Positions 10,913 to 23,190 are shown, numbered from the stretch's first letter. The stretch: 64,000 bases of DNA from Tridacna crocea (GCA_943736015.1 OX031063.1:32980172-33044171); one strand, 5' to 3'. Numbers and translations: made by a program. The notes: generated from the sequence alone by a model not told the origin.

Positions 10913-11624
10913 TGGATCATGTGGTTATGTTGCTGCATGCGCTGAACATGCTGGATATCCAGACTGTTTAGTAGACTACGCGATGATTGGATTTCTGGGT
11001 CATGTGACCATTATTTTTACTAGCCTTATTTGGAATTACAATTTGCGCCTGTGTAAACCTATGACCTGGACACAGCGACCTTGCAAAGTTATAAATAGCC
11101 GTGCCATGTATTTTGACTTCCTCTTGTAAATATTCCACACCTGTGAAATTTGTTTGTAACATTGCCCATACTTTTAATTCCTTTATTGATCCAAATTGAA
11201 GTACATTCAACTATTATGCAGAGAATTACAAGTATACTGGCTAGTTCCACGATATAAGTTCATTTCGAAGCTTCCGCGGCTGCACAGAATGACTGAAACA
11301 CGTGATCTGTGCTGCTAAATTTAGATATGCCACGTTTCTTTCAATTTTTTGGGAGGGCTCCAGTGCATTTGTATGTTGCAAAGTCAGAGTCAATACACGT
11401 TGGAATATCACAAATTTATCATTGGCTTATTTTTTTTCTGATTATCTTCAATATTCATGCTCCTCAAATACCCCTTTTTGTACCGTTTACCAAAGTTGCG
11501 TGTTTTTCTAGCTTCTACGCGAGACTAATGGACCTTTTTATAGATAGTTTAGAAAGATCAGGCGGCACAGAATGTGCTTTGAATAATTGTGGGGTGTTGT
11601 AAGCAGTACCTTGATTGATTAATT

Positions 11625-11766
11625 GGTGTTTGGTACCGTTTTAGTTATATCGCGGTGGCCGCAATGACTATTCAATACGCGAAAAGAAATTGGCCAAGCC
11701 AGGGATTGAACCAGCGACCCCCGTTCTCAAGTCCTGCGCGCTACTGACTGAGCTATAAAAGACGGC
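11625..11766 (-). mobile_element. tRNA-derived SINE, minus strand
   Basis: Minus strand: A box TAGCTCAGTCAGTAG (11741-11755) and B box GGTTCAATCCC (11702-11712), then a 3' body with TTGGCCAATTTCTTTTCGCG. It belongs to the same family as 413-510 and is the better-preserved copy. A partial family A hairpin follows at about 11760-11810. Confidence 0.7.
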
Positions 11767-11865
11767 TTTTGAAAATGATGTAGGAAAAATACAAAATGCT
11801 GGTAACGGGCACTGTGTGTGCCACGGTAATTTCCAGTTTTTAATTTTCACATAACACCATATTAG

Positions 11866-12366
11866 AAAAAATATGTCACTGAAATTTATATGAAAAAAAG
11901 AATACAAATCATCAGTAATTAAGAATCATAAAATTACAAAAAAAAATAAAATTTGGTGGTATTCCTTAAAAGGCTACGTAGCCTCTTAAGCTATTTTTAG
12001 ATTTCCGGCCTAAATCAAGAAAGCATTGTGGGAATGTTAAGTGACTTGCACGTGACTTATGACTATCAAATTCCATCAGATAACAAACATTTAATTATTT
12101 TCCATAATGTCTATAACTTCGGATGCTATGTTTGAAGTTTCGTCGGTATATTTACTGTATGTAAATGAGCGAGTTGCTCATGTAAAAATAGACCGTGTTT
12201 CCCTTCAGTGTCGACCTGGGCTGTAGTAAATTTCTAGTTTATCTACCTGTCGGATGGTTTTCGACTACTGGGGTTTAATGAATGAAAATCATAAGGCTTT
12301 GGGAATACAAGGATGATTTTTCTGTAATTTTTGTAAGATTTTGTCCCAAAATCTGAAGGGCCACTC
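11866..12366. repeat. Family F repeat, copy 1
   Basis: Diagnostic phrases in order: CTGAAATTTATATGAAAAAA, the palindrome AAAAGGCTACGTAGCCTCTT, AAAGCATTGTGGG, ATGAGCGAGTTGCTCATGTA, TCGACTACTGGGGTTTAATG, ending CCCAAAATCTGAAGGGCCAC. Copy 2 follows directly and copy 3 is at 19516-20061. Confidence 0.8.
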
Positions 12367-12905
12367 TCTTGATGATTTGTATTGTTTTTTTCATATAAAT
12401 TTCAGTTATATATATATAATTTATGAAAAAACAATACAAATCATCAATAATTAAGAATCATAAAATGACACACACAAAAAAAATTGGATGGTATTTCCTT
12501 AAAAGGCTACGTAGCTTCTTAACCTTTTTTTTAGATTTCGCGCCTAAAATAAAAAAAAAAACATTGTGGGTATATCAAGTGACTGGTATGTGACTAATGA
12601 CGCTTAATTCCATATTATAACAAACGTGTAATTATTTTCCATAATGTCTCCTTCGGATGCTATGTTTGAAGCTTCGTCTGTGTATTTAAGGTAAGTAAAT
12701 GAGCGAGTTGCTCATGTAAAAACAGACCGTGTTTCCCGTCGGTGTCGACCTCGGCTATATTAAATCTATAATTTCTTTTGTTGCCGGATGGTTTTCGACT
12801 ACTGGGGTTTTATGAATGAAAATCGTAAGGCTTTGGGAGTATAAGGATGATTTTTTTTTGTATTTTGGGAAATTTTCGTCCCATCATCTGAAGGACCACC
12901 TTTAA
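12367..12905. repeat. Family F repeat, copy 2
   Basis: Same order of phrases as copy 1, ending ATCTGAAGGACCACCTTTAA. The junction with copy 1 is an inverted repeat: TGATGATTTGTATTG before and CAATACAAATCATCA after, spaced by about 50 bp. The two copies lie in the same orientation. Confidence 0.8.
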
Positions 12906-13309
12906 AAACAATTGACACGTAACTAAGCATTCAGCAAAGCTCAATGTGAACCATTCCTATAAATCAAATTATCTCCCTTGACATACAAAAGACAAAACGT
13001 AACCAAATATCACGTTGGTCCTGTTACCTGCATTCCTTTGTTTTTATCCTTGATTTCCTTAGGGATGTTGCGATAAATGTGACACGAGTTAAGATAATAT
13101 GTGTACCTTTCCTTAAAGCATGAAACTAAGTTATCATACTATTTTCTGACCCTACTGAAGGTAGAATGAAAGATACAAAGCTGAAGGTAAAACAAATTTT
13201 AAATAGAAAAATCTTGTGAATTTTTTACCGAATTTTCGACTATATTGAGAGTATTTGTAGACATATATGTAGTATTAACATATCCCAAATAATACACGGT
13301 CAATGAAAT

Positions 13310-13790
13310 GGCAGTAAACTTTGTAGGAAAAGGGAGAAATGCACAGATTTTATCCTTTTCCCACGTTTTAAAACTCCTTTGTCCTGAGGGCCATTATCTC
13401 ATTACCACACAATCCCGGCCTTCTAGAAAGAGGCTCTTTGAAAACATTATGGGAAGGAAGAACATGGCTGGTAACCATCATTTTCCCCATTTCCCACAAT
13501 GTTTCTACTCTACTAAAGCCAAAATCCATTTTTGAGCTATGTTTAAATGTCATCGGTCTTCGTTTGTCCCTTTACACTTAGAGTGGCAGAATATCAAATT
13601 GTCGTCTGCAAATGCTTTCAATATGGACAAGTCTTGACTCTCTACCAAACGACAAATTTTTGGGCTGGTCAAAATTGAAAGCATTTGCAAACGACAAAAT
13701 AAATGTGTCATAAAAGTTAGAATTTGCAATGAAAAGGGTAGAAAACATTGTGGGAAAAGGAGAAAATGCTGGTTACCATAACAAAAAACT
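13310..13790. repeat. Family A copies (fragment, near-complete, half)
   Basis: A fragment at 13310-13375, a near-complete copy at about 13397-13555 (TTACCACACAATCCCGGCCT to a worn right end), and an inverted half at about 13560-13790 with GTAGAAAACATTGTGGGAAA. Confidence 0.7.
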
Positions 13791-13850
13791 CTGACACAAT
13801 TTCTGGTTAGCTTGTCAGGCTTGACAACCAATACAGCGCGTTAACAAAGG

Positions 13851-13876
13851 GGGGGGGGGGGCGGGGGGGGGCGTGC
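13851..13876. repeat. Poly-G tract
   Basis: Two G runs interrupted by single C. A poly-A run follows near 13911. Confidence 0.9.
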
Positions 13877-14439
13877 AAAACTCGCGATTGACAGAAAGGT
13901 CAATTAGATAAAAAAAAAAACAACTTTATCTTGAAAATGGAAAATGGGAAAAAATGAACCTAAGTTAACTGAGCAGATAGGTTCACACATGATTTTTCTT
14001 TCGCACCCTGACCCTCAAGAGTTCTAAACAGCTTAGAGAAATTTTAAAAAATGCTTCCACATTTTTCAGATTGCCATGCGCTGACGTCACACAATTCGTC
14101 AGTCTCCGAGCGGAGTTGTCGTTCGTTACTCTCACCATACATAGATCTCTACAACGGGTTAAATAACAAGAACCTTGTCAAATGGAGGAAAACATGTTTT
14201 GTTACTGTTTAACTGTTCCACGTGTAACATGATAAATTAGACAAAGGAAATGTGATTCCGGATACATTATAGGTGCATTCAAACTAATGAATTTAAGTGC
14301 GTACAATGGAACTGTTTTTTCAAGCTTCTTTTTTGATCAGACTACAAAGAGTAGTCTTACGTTCGCAACATTTCGCAACACAAAACGTAAGTTTTGCTAT
14401 TTCAATGATAATTTCTTGGGGAAAATATCTTCGTCTCGG

Positions 14440-14545
14440 ACACGGTATATACAAGATCAGATTGTACGTTCAGTCTAGTCTGCTCTGTATCTACACAGTC
14501 CGCAAAAGATCCTTGGGTCGTGCCAAGCAGCCTAAGGGCTAAGAT
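14440..14545 (-). repeat. Family D fragment
   Basis: Inverted copy containing AAGATCAGATTGTACGTTCA and TACACAGTCCGCAAAAGATC, ending AGCAGCCTAAGGGCTAA, a worn form of the family D terminus. Confidence 0.55.
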
Positions 14546-14689
14546 AACTGATTAATAGTATAGTGTACAACGCCGTTTTTCAATGTTGTTCCACTTATAT
14601 CAAGGCGGCCAGCGCACCGATCTATACTTTTCTTTTCTTTATGCGAAAAAAAATTTCCTTAGCCACTGACAGCTTTCCCGACAAATCAA

Positions 14690-14850
14690 CTATATAAGAT
14701 CAGCGGTCAGCGAGAAATGAATCCCGTAGAAATGACTGTCATCAATCTTCAAGAAGAAGATGGCCCAACTGGGGATTTGAACTAGCGGCTTCCCCGTCGC
14801 TACTGGCAGCGATTCTGGGCTCGAATTTTTCAAAAAGGACAAATCCAATA
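14690..14850 (-). mobile_element. tRNA-derived SINE relic
   Basis: Minus strand B box-like AGTTCAAATCCCCAGTTGGG near 14768-14787 with a weak A box-like CTGCCAGTAGCGACGGGG upstream. The body includes GAAGATTGATGACAGTCATT. Confidence 0.45.
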
Positions 14851-14854
14851 TGGT

Positions 14855-15110
14855 GTGCAACACGCGAAAAGGGACATTTGGACATCTGCGTAAAGTGTCG
14901 TCTCGAATCAGCCTGCGCAGTCCGCGCAGGCTAATCCGAGACGGCACTTTACGACTACGTTAGATTTCATGCTACAGTACACTTGCGTAAAACAGAAAAT
15001 CACATAAAATCGGAAACTGTCGTATCACATTAGCCTGTGAGGACTGCACACGCTGATCAGAGACGATACTTTACGCAAATGTCCGAATGACCCTTTTCGC
15101 GTGTTGCACT
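14855..15110. mobile_element. Family E palindromic MITE
   Basis: Ends are inverted repeats of GTGCAACACGCGAAAA. Inside, two palindromes: GCCTGCGCAGTCCGCGCAGG within arms GTGTCGTCTCG / CGAGACGGCAC, and a second, more worn one nearer the right end (GTGAGGACTGCACAC). Confidence 0.85.
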
Positions 15111-15177
15111 CCAATTATGTTGTCGTATGGTAAAGAGTTTACCTTTATCCTGCTAAACAACTAACACGAAACTGCTC

Positions 15178-15345
15178 AAGCCAGTTTTTAAAGGTCGCTA
15201 TTTCAAGAGTTCTTTCAAGTTGGGGAAAGATATCTCCCTATCAGACTGTGTAGATCCAAATCAGACTGCACTTTTTGTGCAGTCTGATCTTGGTTAACGC
15301 TGTCCAGAAAAGGTCAGTGAGCCGCGCTAAGGAGCCTAAGAGTTA
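15178..15345 (-). repeat. Family D copy, inverted
   Basis: Central hairpin AATCAGACTGCACTTTTTGTGCAGTCTGATCTT (arms CAGACTGCAC / GTGCAGTCTG) flanked by GTGTAGATC, then GCGCTAAGGAGCCTAAGAGTTAA, the worn terminus. Confidence 0.6.
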
Positions 15346-16017
15346 AGCGGTCTGCTGGAAATTTGTTACAGGAAGAATTGCATCAGAAATGTTACTGAAA
15401 CGCAGTCGTGAATCTTCTCAGTGTGAGAAAGATGATGTAACGATATTATATGTGATGGAACACATGTCAGTCGAAGAGGGGAATTCCCCAACAATCACAT
15501 TGTCAAAACTGATTTATTTTTTTGCCAACCCTCTCCGTGGCTCTTATTTCCTACAGAATATAACATGCCTTTCATTACCATCTTTTACAAGACAATCACG
15601 CGCTTCAATGACAAACAATAAATGACATGCTTGAAATCCAGGGATACCTTGTTGAACGCGAACTCAGAAAAGATTTTCCGATGATTGGTGATAATCACTT
15701 CGATGGAACTTATTATTTCACTCCTACAATTTAGTTAACGTCCAATGAAATCGCTGTATTAGTACTACGTAAGTACAGAATAACTTATTAAATATTGTAC
15801 GCTGTAAAGCTCAATATGGATTTTTCAGAACGAGGCAAGAGTCCAATTTTTTTTTGAATCAGGCAAGAGTCCCGCATATCGGTATTTGACCGGAAGAGTA
15901 GTATCAATTTCATAAACTTCTTTTGATATTTCTTTATTTCATCTTTACTTTAAAGTCAATATGGAAGTGGGAAATAGGAAATTTATCATGTTTGTATAAG
16001 TTATTGATAATATATTA
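15346..16017. other. No gene recognised
   Basis: Holds a 78-codon plus-strand frame at 15389-15625 with no recognisable motif or splice context, and a small direct duplication of AGGCAAGAGTCC near 15832 and 15860. Confidence 0.4.
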
Positions 16018-16080
16018 CATTTGTATGAAATTAAATCGGAGGGAGGCAAAGCCGACCGAAGATTTAATTTCATACAAATG
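16018..16080. repeat. Perfect 20-bp inverted repeat
   Basis: Arms CATTTGTATGAAATTAAATC (16018-16037) and its exact inverse (16061-16080) enclose a 23-base purine-rich loop containing GGAGGGAGGCAAAGCCGACC. Confidence 0.85.
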
Positions 16081-16283
16081 AAATACATGTATATTAATCA
16101 AGAACTAATCTACAGTCCTACTTTCTAACTGACAGCTATGGATGGACGGAAAGAGCCATACAAGAACGACAGAAAGCTCGGTTCGCCACGCCTCCTTTGA
16201 TTGACGGGTGTATACGAACGTGCGTTTTGAGTCGTAATGTGTCACTATTTTGTCCTTGGGCTAGTTTCAGGGACAATGTCTGT

Positions 16284-16734
16284 CACGGCGGGGAATCACG
16301 TGATACAACAACAACAACAATGACCGTTATTTGAAAATATTCCCCAACTTCAGGTAAGAAAATCTTCAATAATTCCGTTAATACGTGACCGATTGGAATT
16401 TGGTTTGAAGCAGAGAAGGCGGAAGGACTCCGGGGATTTGCTTGATGTGTTAGATTTTTTAAACAACACCTGATAAAAAAGTTATTGGCGAGCAAACAAA
16501 TTATCCAGGGTAAAAAATTTGTTTGCTCGTCAATAACTTTTTTATCAGGTGTTGTTTAAAAAATCTAACACATCAATTAAATCCCCGGAGTCCTTCCGCC
16601 TTCTCTGCTTCAAACCAAATTCCAATCGGTCATGTACTTACGGAATTATTGAAGATTTTCTCACCTGAAGTCGGGGAATTTTTTTAAATAACGGTCATTG
16701 TTGTTGTTGTTGTGTCACGTGATTCCCCGCCGTG
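16284..16734. mobile_element. Foldback element, 451 bp, with 6-bp target duplication
   Basis: Almost the whole element is one inverted repeat: left arm from CACGGCGGGGAATCACGTGA, right arm ending TCACGTGATTCCCCGCCGTG, with arms of roughly 215 bp and a short AT-rich loop near 16500-16515. Only scattered mismatches and a few small indels are seen between arms. The hexamer GTCTGT occurs immediately left (16278-16283) and right (16735-16740), as a target-site duplication. Inside are a CAA trinucleotide run and its inverse. There is no coding content; the minus-strand frame at 16283-16495 reads along one arm. High arm identity suggests a recent insertion or ongoing arm correction. Confidence 0.85.
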
Positions 16735-16740
16735 GTCTGT

Positions 16741-17999
16741 GGTCATGCTCTTTTAAGCACTAGATTCAGCAATGAATCCATGCTTTGAGCTGGTTGACGA
16801 CGGGGAATTTTATAAAGAATTTATTTCTCCCGACACACGCGACGTCTCGCTAACACACACATGTGTACAATAAACACCGAAGAACTGGATCCATGTCCCT
16901 CTGAAGTCCCCGGTTCACTGTCCAGCATGTTTCAGTTTAAACCCATAACCCATACCAGATTCCCAGATTCAGCCACGTAGGAAGCATTTCAAGTTTTGGC
17001 TAACTTCAAAATACTGAGATTTTTTTGCGAGGTGACCAGCCAGTGTGAGAAAGAAAAGATCAAAATTATTTATCTTTTCGTTAGCAGATCTGTGTTTTAT
17101 TTCCCCTAGCTAAAAGTACAACGTCTAGGATAGTGAGATACTCAGGGAATTTGATTTAAAATCTACATTTTATATCAGATACTTATCAATAAAACATAAT
17201 CCTTGTCATTTCATGTGACATGTTTGGTGTCCTTTTGGCGCCCTTTGTCTATCCCAAGAAATCGCCAGATTTGTATCACTCCGCCCAAACAACAATGATT
17301 AATTGATAGTTCTAGTCAATGTTTAATCTTAAGAAATTAGTTTTCTCAATATCTAGGAAGGTCTCTTGGTCTCTCATGGTCTTCAGAAATTAGTTTTTCG
17401 GAGATTTAGGAGTTCCGTAAAAATATGGCTTTCCGTAAATAACTTTCTGTAGGTGGTCTGGTTTTGGTACAAAACTTTCGGTTACAGCAGGGCATGTATT
17501 TTTGAAAATGCCAAAGAAATCCGTAGGGTCAGTCTTAAATCGGAAATAATGTAGCAAATTTCTTTTTATCCGGCGCACCTCTACGCACATGGTATTTGTC
17601 CAAACTGTCATGCATAGATTAAATAGTTTCTAGTCTGCAGAAGTGGGAGAATGTGAAAATGCAAACCTTTTTCGATCTTAACAAATCATAAGATATTCGA
17701 TTCTACTTAGTAGAGAATTACTCCTACATTTTCTATCTAATACCAGAGGATTTACATTATTTTTTGAAGTTATCTGAAACCTGATCTTCCTGAAAGTGTA
17801 GGAGATATTAATTCAAAGCTTTTCCATCCTACAAACTCATATACTAAACGGATCATGGTCTCTAAAAAGGATTTTCAATGCATCTGAAAAAGCTTCGATT
17901 CGTGGAAGCCTGTACAATCCGCGTTGGTTGACATGCATAGAAACTTTTGCTATTTGTAAATTTTCTGCGTGTCAAAGGACGATTCTACACATGATTAGA
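16741..17999. other. No gene recognised
   Basis: AT-rich sequence without a recognised repeat. The minus frame 17390-17611 (73 codons) has no recognised motif. Confidence 0.4.
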
Positions 18000-18235
18000 C
18001 CGGTTGTTTTAAATTTTTACCAAACAAAACAACTGCAGAATGCTCAAAACTGGAAGCATTAGAAGAAGACAAAATATATATGACTGAAAATTGAAATTTG
18101 GTTTAGGAAGGTTAGAAAACACTGTGCCAAAAGGAAAAAAATGCTGGTAACCAGCATTTTCTCCTTTTTCCACAGTGTTTCCTAAATGTTGTTAAAAGTC
18201 GTGATTATGTGATTAACAGTTTAACAAAGGGTTTA
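18000..18235. repeat. Family A MITE
   Basis: Hairpin AAAAAATGCTGGTAACCAGC with stem arms on both sides. Right end worn (GATTATGTGATTAACAGTTTAA). Confidence 0.7.
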
Positions 18236-18963
18236 AATGAATCCATAATTATGTGATGACTTGATTGGTATAATTGTTCACTACAAGGTGATTCAAACGC
18301 CATTTTTCCAAGAGTACAGCTACAGTGTTTTAAATCTAAACTTTGTCATGGCGACTCTTCTCCGCACTTACAGGTAAAATAAAATCACAGTTTCGTTCAA
18401 AACTAATGTAACTGTTGCAGAAGTCCGGACTGATGTGTATATTAACTTTATTACTCAGACTTTGTATGCCTATCTAAATGTGGAAGGAAAAACAAGGCAG
18501 AGTCAATCTATATGTCGAAAAGCGCTGAGGACTGACTCTTTCAGTGCCAAACACATAACCTCGATCTTTTTAGTCAGATGAAAATGATGCCAGTAAAACT
18601 CAGATGTATGTTTATCTACATGGCTTGTTGACATAAGAGATCTAAGATCAGACTGCCTAAGTTCTGTGCATTCTGAGAGAAAACTATGACCCCCGTCCCC
18701 CCCCCCCCCCCCACCCCCCTTCAAAAGCCCCTGATCCCGCCTGGGAGCTGAAAGGTTAAAGACCATGGAGACAGACAACAAAGGATTGCAACTTTAAACA
18801 CCATGGATGCCTAAAGGACCTTTTCCAGATGGAGCAAATCAAGATAAGACTGCAGAAATTTTGTGATCTGATCACAGGTATATACCGCTTGCTTCTTGAT
18901 TATAACCTACGACAGATATATTCTCGGCCTAGAAAAAAAGATGTTAATCATTATGGCCTAAAA
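18236..18963. other. No gene; poly-C tract inside
   Basis: A C-rich tract spans about 18694-18719. The minus frame 18503-18781 runs through it (poly-Gly) and is not credible as coding. Confidence 0.5.
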
Positions 18964-19217
18964 CACGTGAAAAAGTACATTCGGACATTTGCGTAGACGG
19001 TGACGTCTCGGATCAGCCTGCGCAGTCCGCACAGGCTAATCCGAAACGATACTTTCCGTTTGTATGTAATTTTCTGTTTTGCACAAGTCTTCTGTGACAC
19101 AAAATCTAATGTAATCGTAAAGTGCCGTCTCGGATTAGCCTGCGCGGATTGCGCAGGCTGATTCGAGACGACACTTTACGCAAATGGTCTGAATGCCCCT
19201 TTTTCACGCGTTGCAGG
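18964..19217. mobile_element. Family E palindromic MITE
   Basis: Two palindromes (GCCTGCGCAGTCCGCACAGG and GCCTGCGCGGATTGCGCAGG) in arms ACGTCTCGGATC / GATTCGAGACGAC. Ends CACGTGAAAA and TTTTTCACGCGTTGCAGG. Confidence 0.8.
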
Positions 19218-19515
19218 TCATTTAGTCTCGGAAGATGACTTGCCGAGTCCAGTCAACTGTTGAACTAGGAATATTTGAAGTTACAGAAGTTGTTTCCCTT
19301 GACGAGCCAAAAGCTATAAGTACCATTCCTGCTCTATGAACTGACCTTAATACATCTCCAATAAGTATCGACCAGGTCAATCTGCGCAGTCCGTGCAGGC
19401 TAATCTGAACCGAAACGTTTATTTAGTCAATATTCTGCAGCTCTAAGGACCAGTTTACCAGATAATTCAAGGCTGTTATATAAATTGTTTTGTATCATGC
19501 CATCACGGAGATGCT

Positions 19516-20061
19516 TTAAAGGTGGGTATTCAGAATTTTTACATCTCGCCAAATTAAAAAATACATATATCACTAAAATTTATATGAAAAAATAATACAA
19601 ATCATCAATAACTAAGACTCATAAAATTACAAAAAAGAATTTTTTTGATGGTATTCCCTTAAAAGGCTGCGTAGCCTCTTAAGGTATTTTTAGATTTCGC
19701 GCCAAAAATCAAAAAAGCATTGTGGGAAAGTCAAGTGACTGGCACGTGACTAATAACGTGTTATGTAATTCCATTACATAACAAACATGTAATAATTATT
19801 TTCCATTATGTCGGATGCTATGTTTGACACTTCGTCTGCATATTCCTGCTTGTAAATGAGAAAATTGATCACCTAAGAATAGAACGTGTCTCCCGTTGGT
19901 GTCAACCTGGGCCGTCGTAAATCTCTAGTTTCTCGTATTGTCCGATGGTTTTCGAATACTGGGGTTTTATGAACGCAAATTAAAAGGTTTTTGGAGTATA
20001 AGGATGATATTTTTGCATTTTTGTAAAATTTTCGTCCCAAAATCTGAAGGGCCACCTTTAA
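19516..20061. mobile_element. Family F repeat, copy 3, with inverted ends
   Basis: The most complete copy. It starts TTAAAGGTGGGTATTCAGA and ends TCTGAAGGGCCACCTTTAA, so the ends are inverted repeats bounded by TTAA. Interior order matches the copies at 11.9 and 12.4 kb. Its right TTAA is also the left TTAA of the next family A element. Confidence 0.75.
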
Positions 20062-20304
20062 CCCTTCACCACACAATCCCGACTTTTAACAATCCTATGC
20101 AAGAAGCATTTTTTTTTTCTTTTTTAAAAAGAAAAGTGGGAAAAATGAAAGAAAAAAAAATGCTGGAGATTAGCATCTTCTCCTCTTCCCACAACGTTTT
20201 GTACCGTTCCAATACCAAATTTTAATTTACCACAATTATTTTGTCATCTGCAAATGCTTTTAATTAGGCTGGGTCTAAACGTTTGTCGTTTGGTAAAGAG
20301 TTAA
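20058..20304. mobile_element. Family A MITE, full length
   Basis: TTAACCCTTCACCACACAAT to TTTGGTAAAGAGTTAA. Longer than the usual 226 bp because of poly-T and poly-A expansion near 20108-20160. Confidence 0.8.
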
Positions 20305-21172
20305 GCCCCCTTTTTCCGGAGTATTGTTCATATATTATTTTCAAACTCGGAAATAATGCAAGATGACCGTCCGTAGTCTATGGTTCTATTTTAACTCTTT
20401 CCCAAACGACAAAAATTTAGACTGGTCCAAGTTGAGAAGCAACTATAATTACTTTGCATTTCCATTTATCAGAACTTAGTGACTAAATGACTTGCACAAT
20501 TTGTGTAGTTTTTTTTTTAATCCAACATTTAATGCAGTAACATTTCAACTCCTAAGCTTCAGGATGAATAAAAAAGTTTGGACGAGATTGTTGCTACAAA
20601 GGTAAGATTTAGATTTACTAGAGCAGAGATGCTTTCTTAACCGTCAGGAAGTCTCATCACCGCGGTTGCGAGTTATGTAGAAAAATGTCAAACTACATAT
20701 TCTGAGAGGTATCGACCTTGGATTCATACTCTCTGGTAAAGTAAGATGTTAAATTGCAATATCTTTTAATATTATTTTCGTTAAATTTTATACCAAAACA
20801 GCTTGGTCAAAACTAATGTACATATTAGAGATTCTACATTGTCCGAAATGTTTTTTTTTTTGGGGGGGGGGAGGTGGAGGGAAGGGGGGCAAGGATGTTT
20901 AAAACTGGAGATATTTGAATTGCCATATAGTGTTGTGCAAGGTTGCATGAAGGTAAATAACATGTGATGTTTACATCCCCTAACCGTATACAGCTGTTTC
21001 AAATGCCCATGAACAAGAAAGCTTTTGAAAACATTTTTTGAAAGGGGAAAATACTGGTAAGTAACATTTTCTCCTTTTCGTATTATATTTTCTACCTTTT
21101 CAAAAAGAACAAAAATTCACTGACAAAGCTCCAGATAAGAAGGAGTAACGGTATTCTAAATCCATTTTTTTC
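20305..21172. other. No gene; family A fragment and G-rich tract
   Basis: A G-rich tract lies at about 20853-20890. A family A hairpin fragment lies at about 21010-21110, and the isolated family A end TTTCCCAAACGACAAAAATT near 20400. Confidence 0.5.
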
Positions 21173-21247
21173 AAACCCTATGTTGTGGGTACTCATTAGA
21201 ATCGTCTTATGGAGACCATTCTAATGAGTGCCCACAACATAGGGTTT
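21173..21247. repeat. 30-bp inverted repeat
   Basis: Arms AAACCCTATGTTGTGGGTAC... (21173-21202) and its inverse (21218-21247) differ at one position and enclose a 15-base loop. Confidence 0.85.
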
Positions 21248-22100
21248 ATCGAAGAATAATCAATACTTTCAATGATCGAAATCACTTTTAATTTTCGTCT
21301 GCAGACGCTTTTGAACGACCCTAAAATTGTCATGTGGTAAAGATTTAAACATGAATTAGGGTCACAGAGGATAACGAAAATTAAATGGGCATATTTTTTA
21401 ATAAAAAACTGATTTACATATATTTATTACGGTCGAGTGTGAAAAAGCAAAGATGTGGAAATCTTCCTACAATCAACAACTTGTAATCTAATTTGTGCGG
21501 AAAGAAACTTGATTTGATTTAAATATGCCATCTAACTTATTTGCCTAAACATTTGTCCAAATATTAAAGATTTTTATGCTCGATTTTTTTAAAATTTCGT
21601 CATCGCTCGTTGCATATACCTGTGTATCTATGTATACTCGTTAAGGATCTTTTCTGTGAATTTTATTGTTATAAATGCATTAATACCTTTTTTTGTAAAA
21701 AAATTTGTAAAAAATAAATGAAAAATTCCACCAATATTTTTCAGTCCATTTTCTAACCCTGAGTTGCTCAAATTAATTACATTTTTTACTAACTTATAGT
21801 TCGATTTTCAACGGAGAAAACCATGAGGATTGCTGACTCGTCTACGCTCTTTCGGAAGTATGGCTTTTTTCTTTTTGAAGCATCTTTCGTAAAGTTTTTC
21901 GTATAGTTCTTTTATTGTCATAATGCTTACTCAAGGGATCCTCGTTTGATGGAATTACTGTATTTCTTTTCACTTTTTCGGTTATACCGTTAAAAGTATA
22001 ATGCAATCCCTACCACATAAACAATGCTTTTATAGTCCGATACATATAGAAGTGTGTTTATCGTGATCATATTTGTGATTACTTTAAAGGATACACTAAT

Positions 22101-22101
<1 letters not shown>
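21248..22101. other. No gene recognised
   Basis: AT-rich. A family A right-end fragment is at about 21290-21350 (TTCGTCTGCAGACGCTTTTG). Confidence 0.4.

Positions 22102-22143
<42 letters not shown>
22102..22143. repeat. (GA)n microsatellite
   Basis: About 21 uninterrupted GA units. Confidence 0.95.
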
Positions 22144-22146
<3 letters not shown>

Positions 22147-22930
22147 AATATCTTATTACAAATGGAGCCATGCCCTGGCAAAAGGGGGTTTAATTCATGT
22201 TCATGTTGCATTATACCAAGCAAGTCATCACATAGTTATGGATTCATAAATGTATTCTTTTTTTCAAAAACCAAATGAAATTGGTCATTAGACATGTAGT
22301 AAAATAGCCGATTGTGATTACATGTATATTGTATAGCTTTGTTGAAAGCACTAGACGCATAAGTCATTTTCTCCAACATACTAAGTCTTACTCTAAAATT
22401 GTAATATGTCATTATTATTGTTGCTGAGATTCATCAAAGTTGCCCTTGATATTCAATAAAACACCCTAAGCCTGCATCTCCAAAGTTCTTTTCTTTTTAT
22501 GTCTGTTTGCTTTGTTTCATTTTGTTTTGTATACCTGCTGTTCAGACGACAAATATAAATGTAGCAGTCAAGTAAAACGTAAATTATATTAAACATATCT
22601 TTTTACTTTGCTGAAAGTACTACACACATATATTCGTATAAGGGTCCTTTTACCGTCTGTCATACTTTATAGATCTCGTATTATTTCATGTTTATAAATG
22701 ATACTTTTCGTGACCATGTACAACTGTGTACTTGTCTTGTAATAAACGTCTGTTCCGTTCTATTCTGGCCCCAACCCAGCACAGCCTGCGCTGACTGAAC
22801 AGGTTGGATGTGGGTCAGTACTTATTGCATATGCGCCAGACCCCCTTTTCATAGTGCAATGCTCAATAAATAATTCTCAATTAAGTAAAGTATGCACTGC
22901 ATTCACAACGTCAGACCTCTAGATGGCCTG
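22144..22930. other. No gene recognised
   Basis: Includes an AGCCTGCGCTGACTGAACAGG fragment near 22785, distantly like family E. Nothing else supported. Confidence 0.4.
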
Positions 22931-23190
22931 TAACATGTGATAAGGGTCATTCAGACATATGCGTAAAGTGTCGTCTCGGATCAGCCTGCGAAGCCCGCGC
23001 AGGCTAATCCGAGACGACACTTTCCGTTTTAATGATATGATCTATTTCGCACGTGTGTACTGTAGCACAAAATCTAATGTAGCCGTAAAGTGCCATCCCG
23101 GATTAGCCTGCGTGGACTGCGCTGGCTGATCCGAGATGGTACTTTACGCAAATGGTCAAATGCCCCTTTTAGCGTGTTGCAAGCTAAATT
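22931..23190. mobile_element. Family E palindromic MITE
   Basis: Two palindromes: GCCTGCGAAGCCCGCGCAGG and GCCTGCGTGGACTGCGCTGG. Arms GTGTCGTCTCGGATC and CGAGACGACACTTTCCG. Right end TTTTAGCGTGTTGCA. An isolated B box-like GAGTTCGAATCCCGCC lies just downstream near 23236. Confidence 0.8.
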
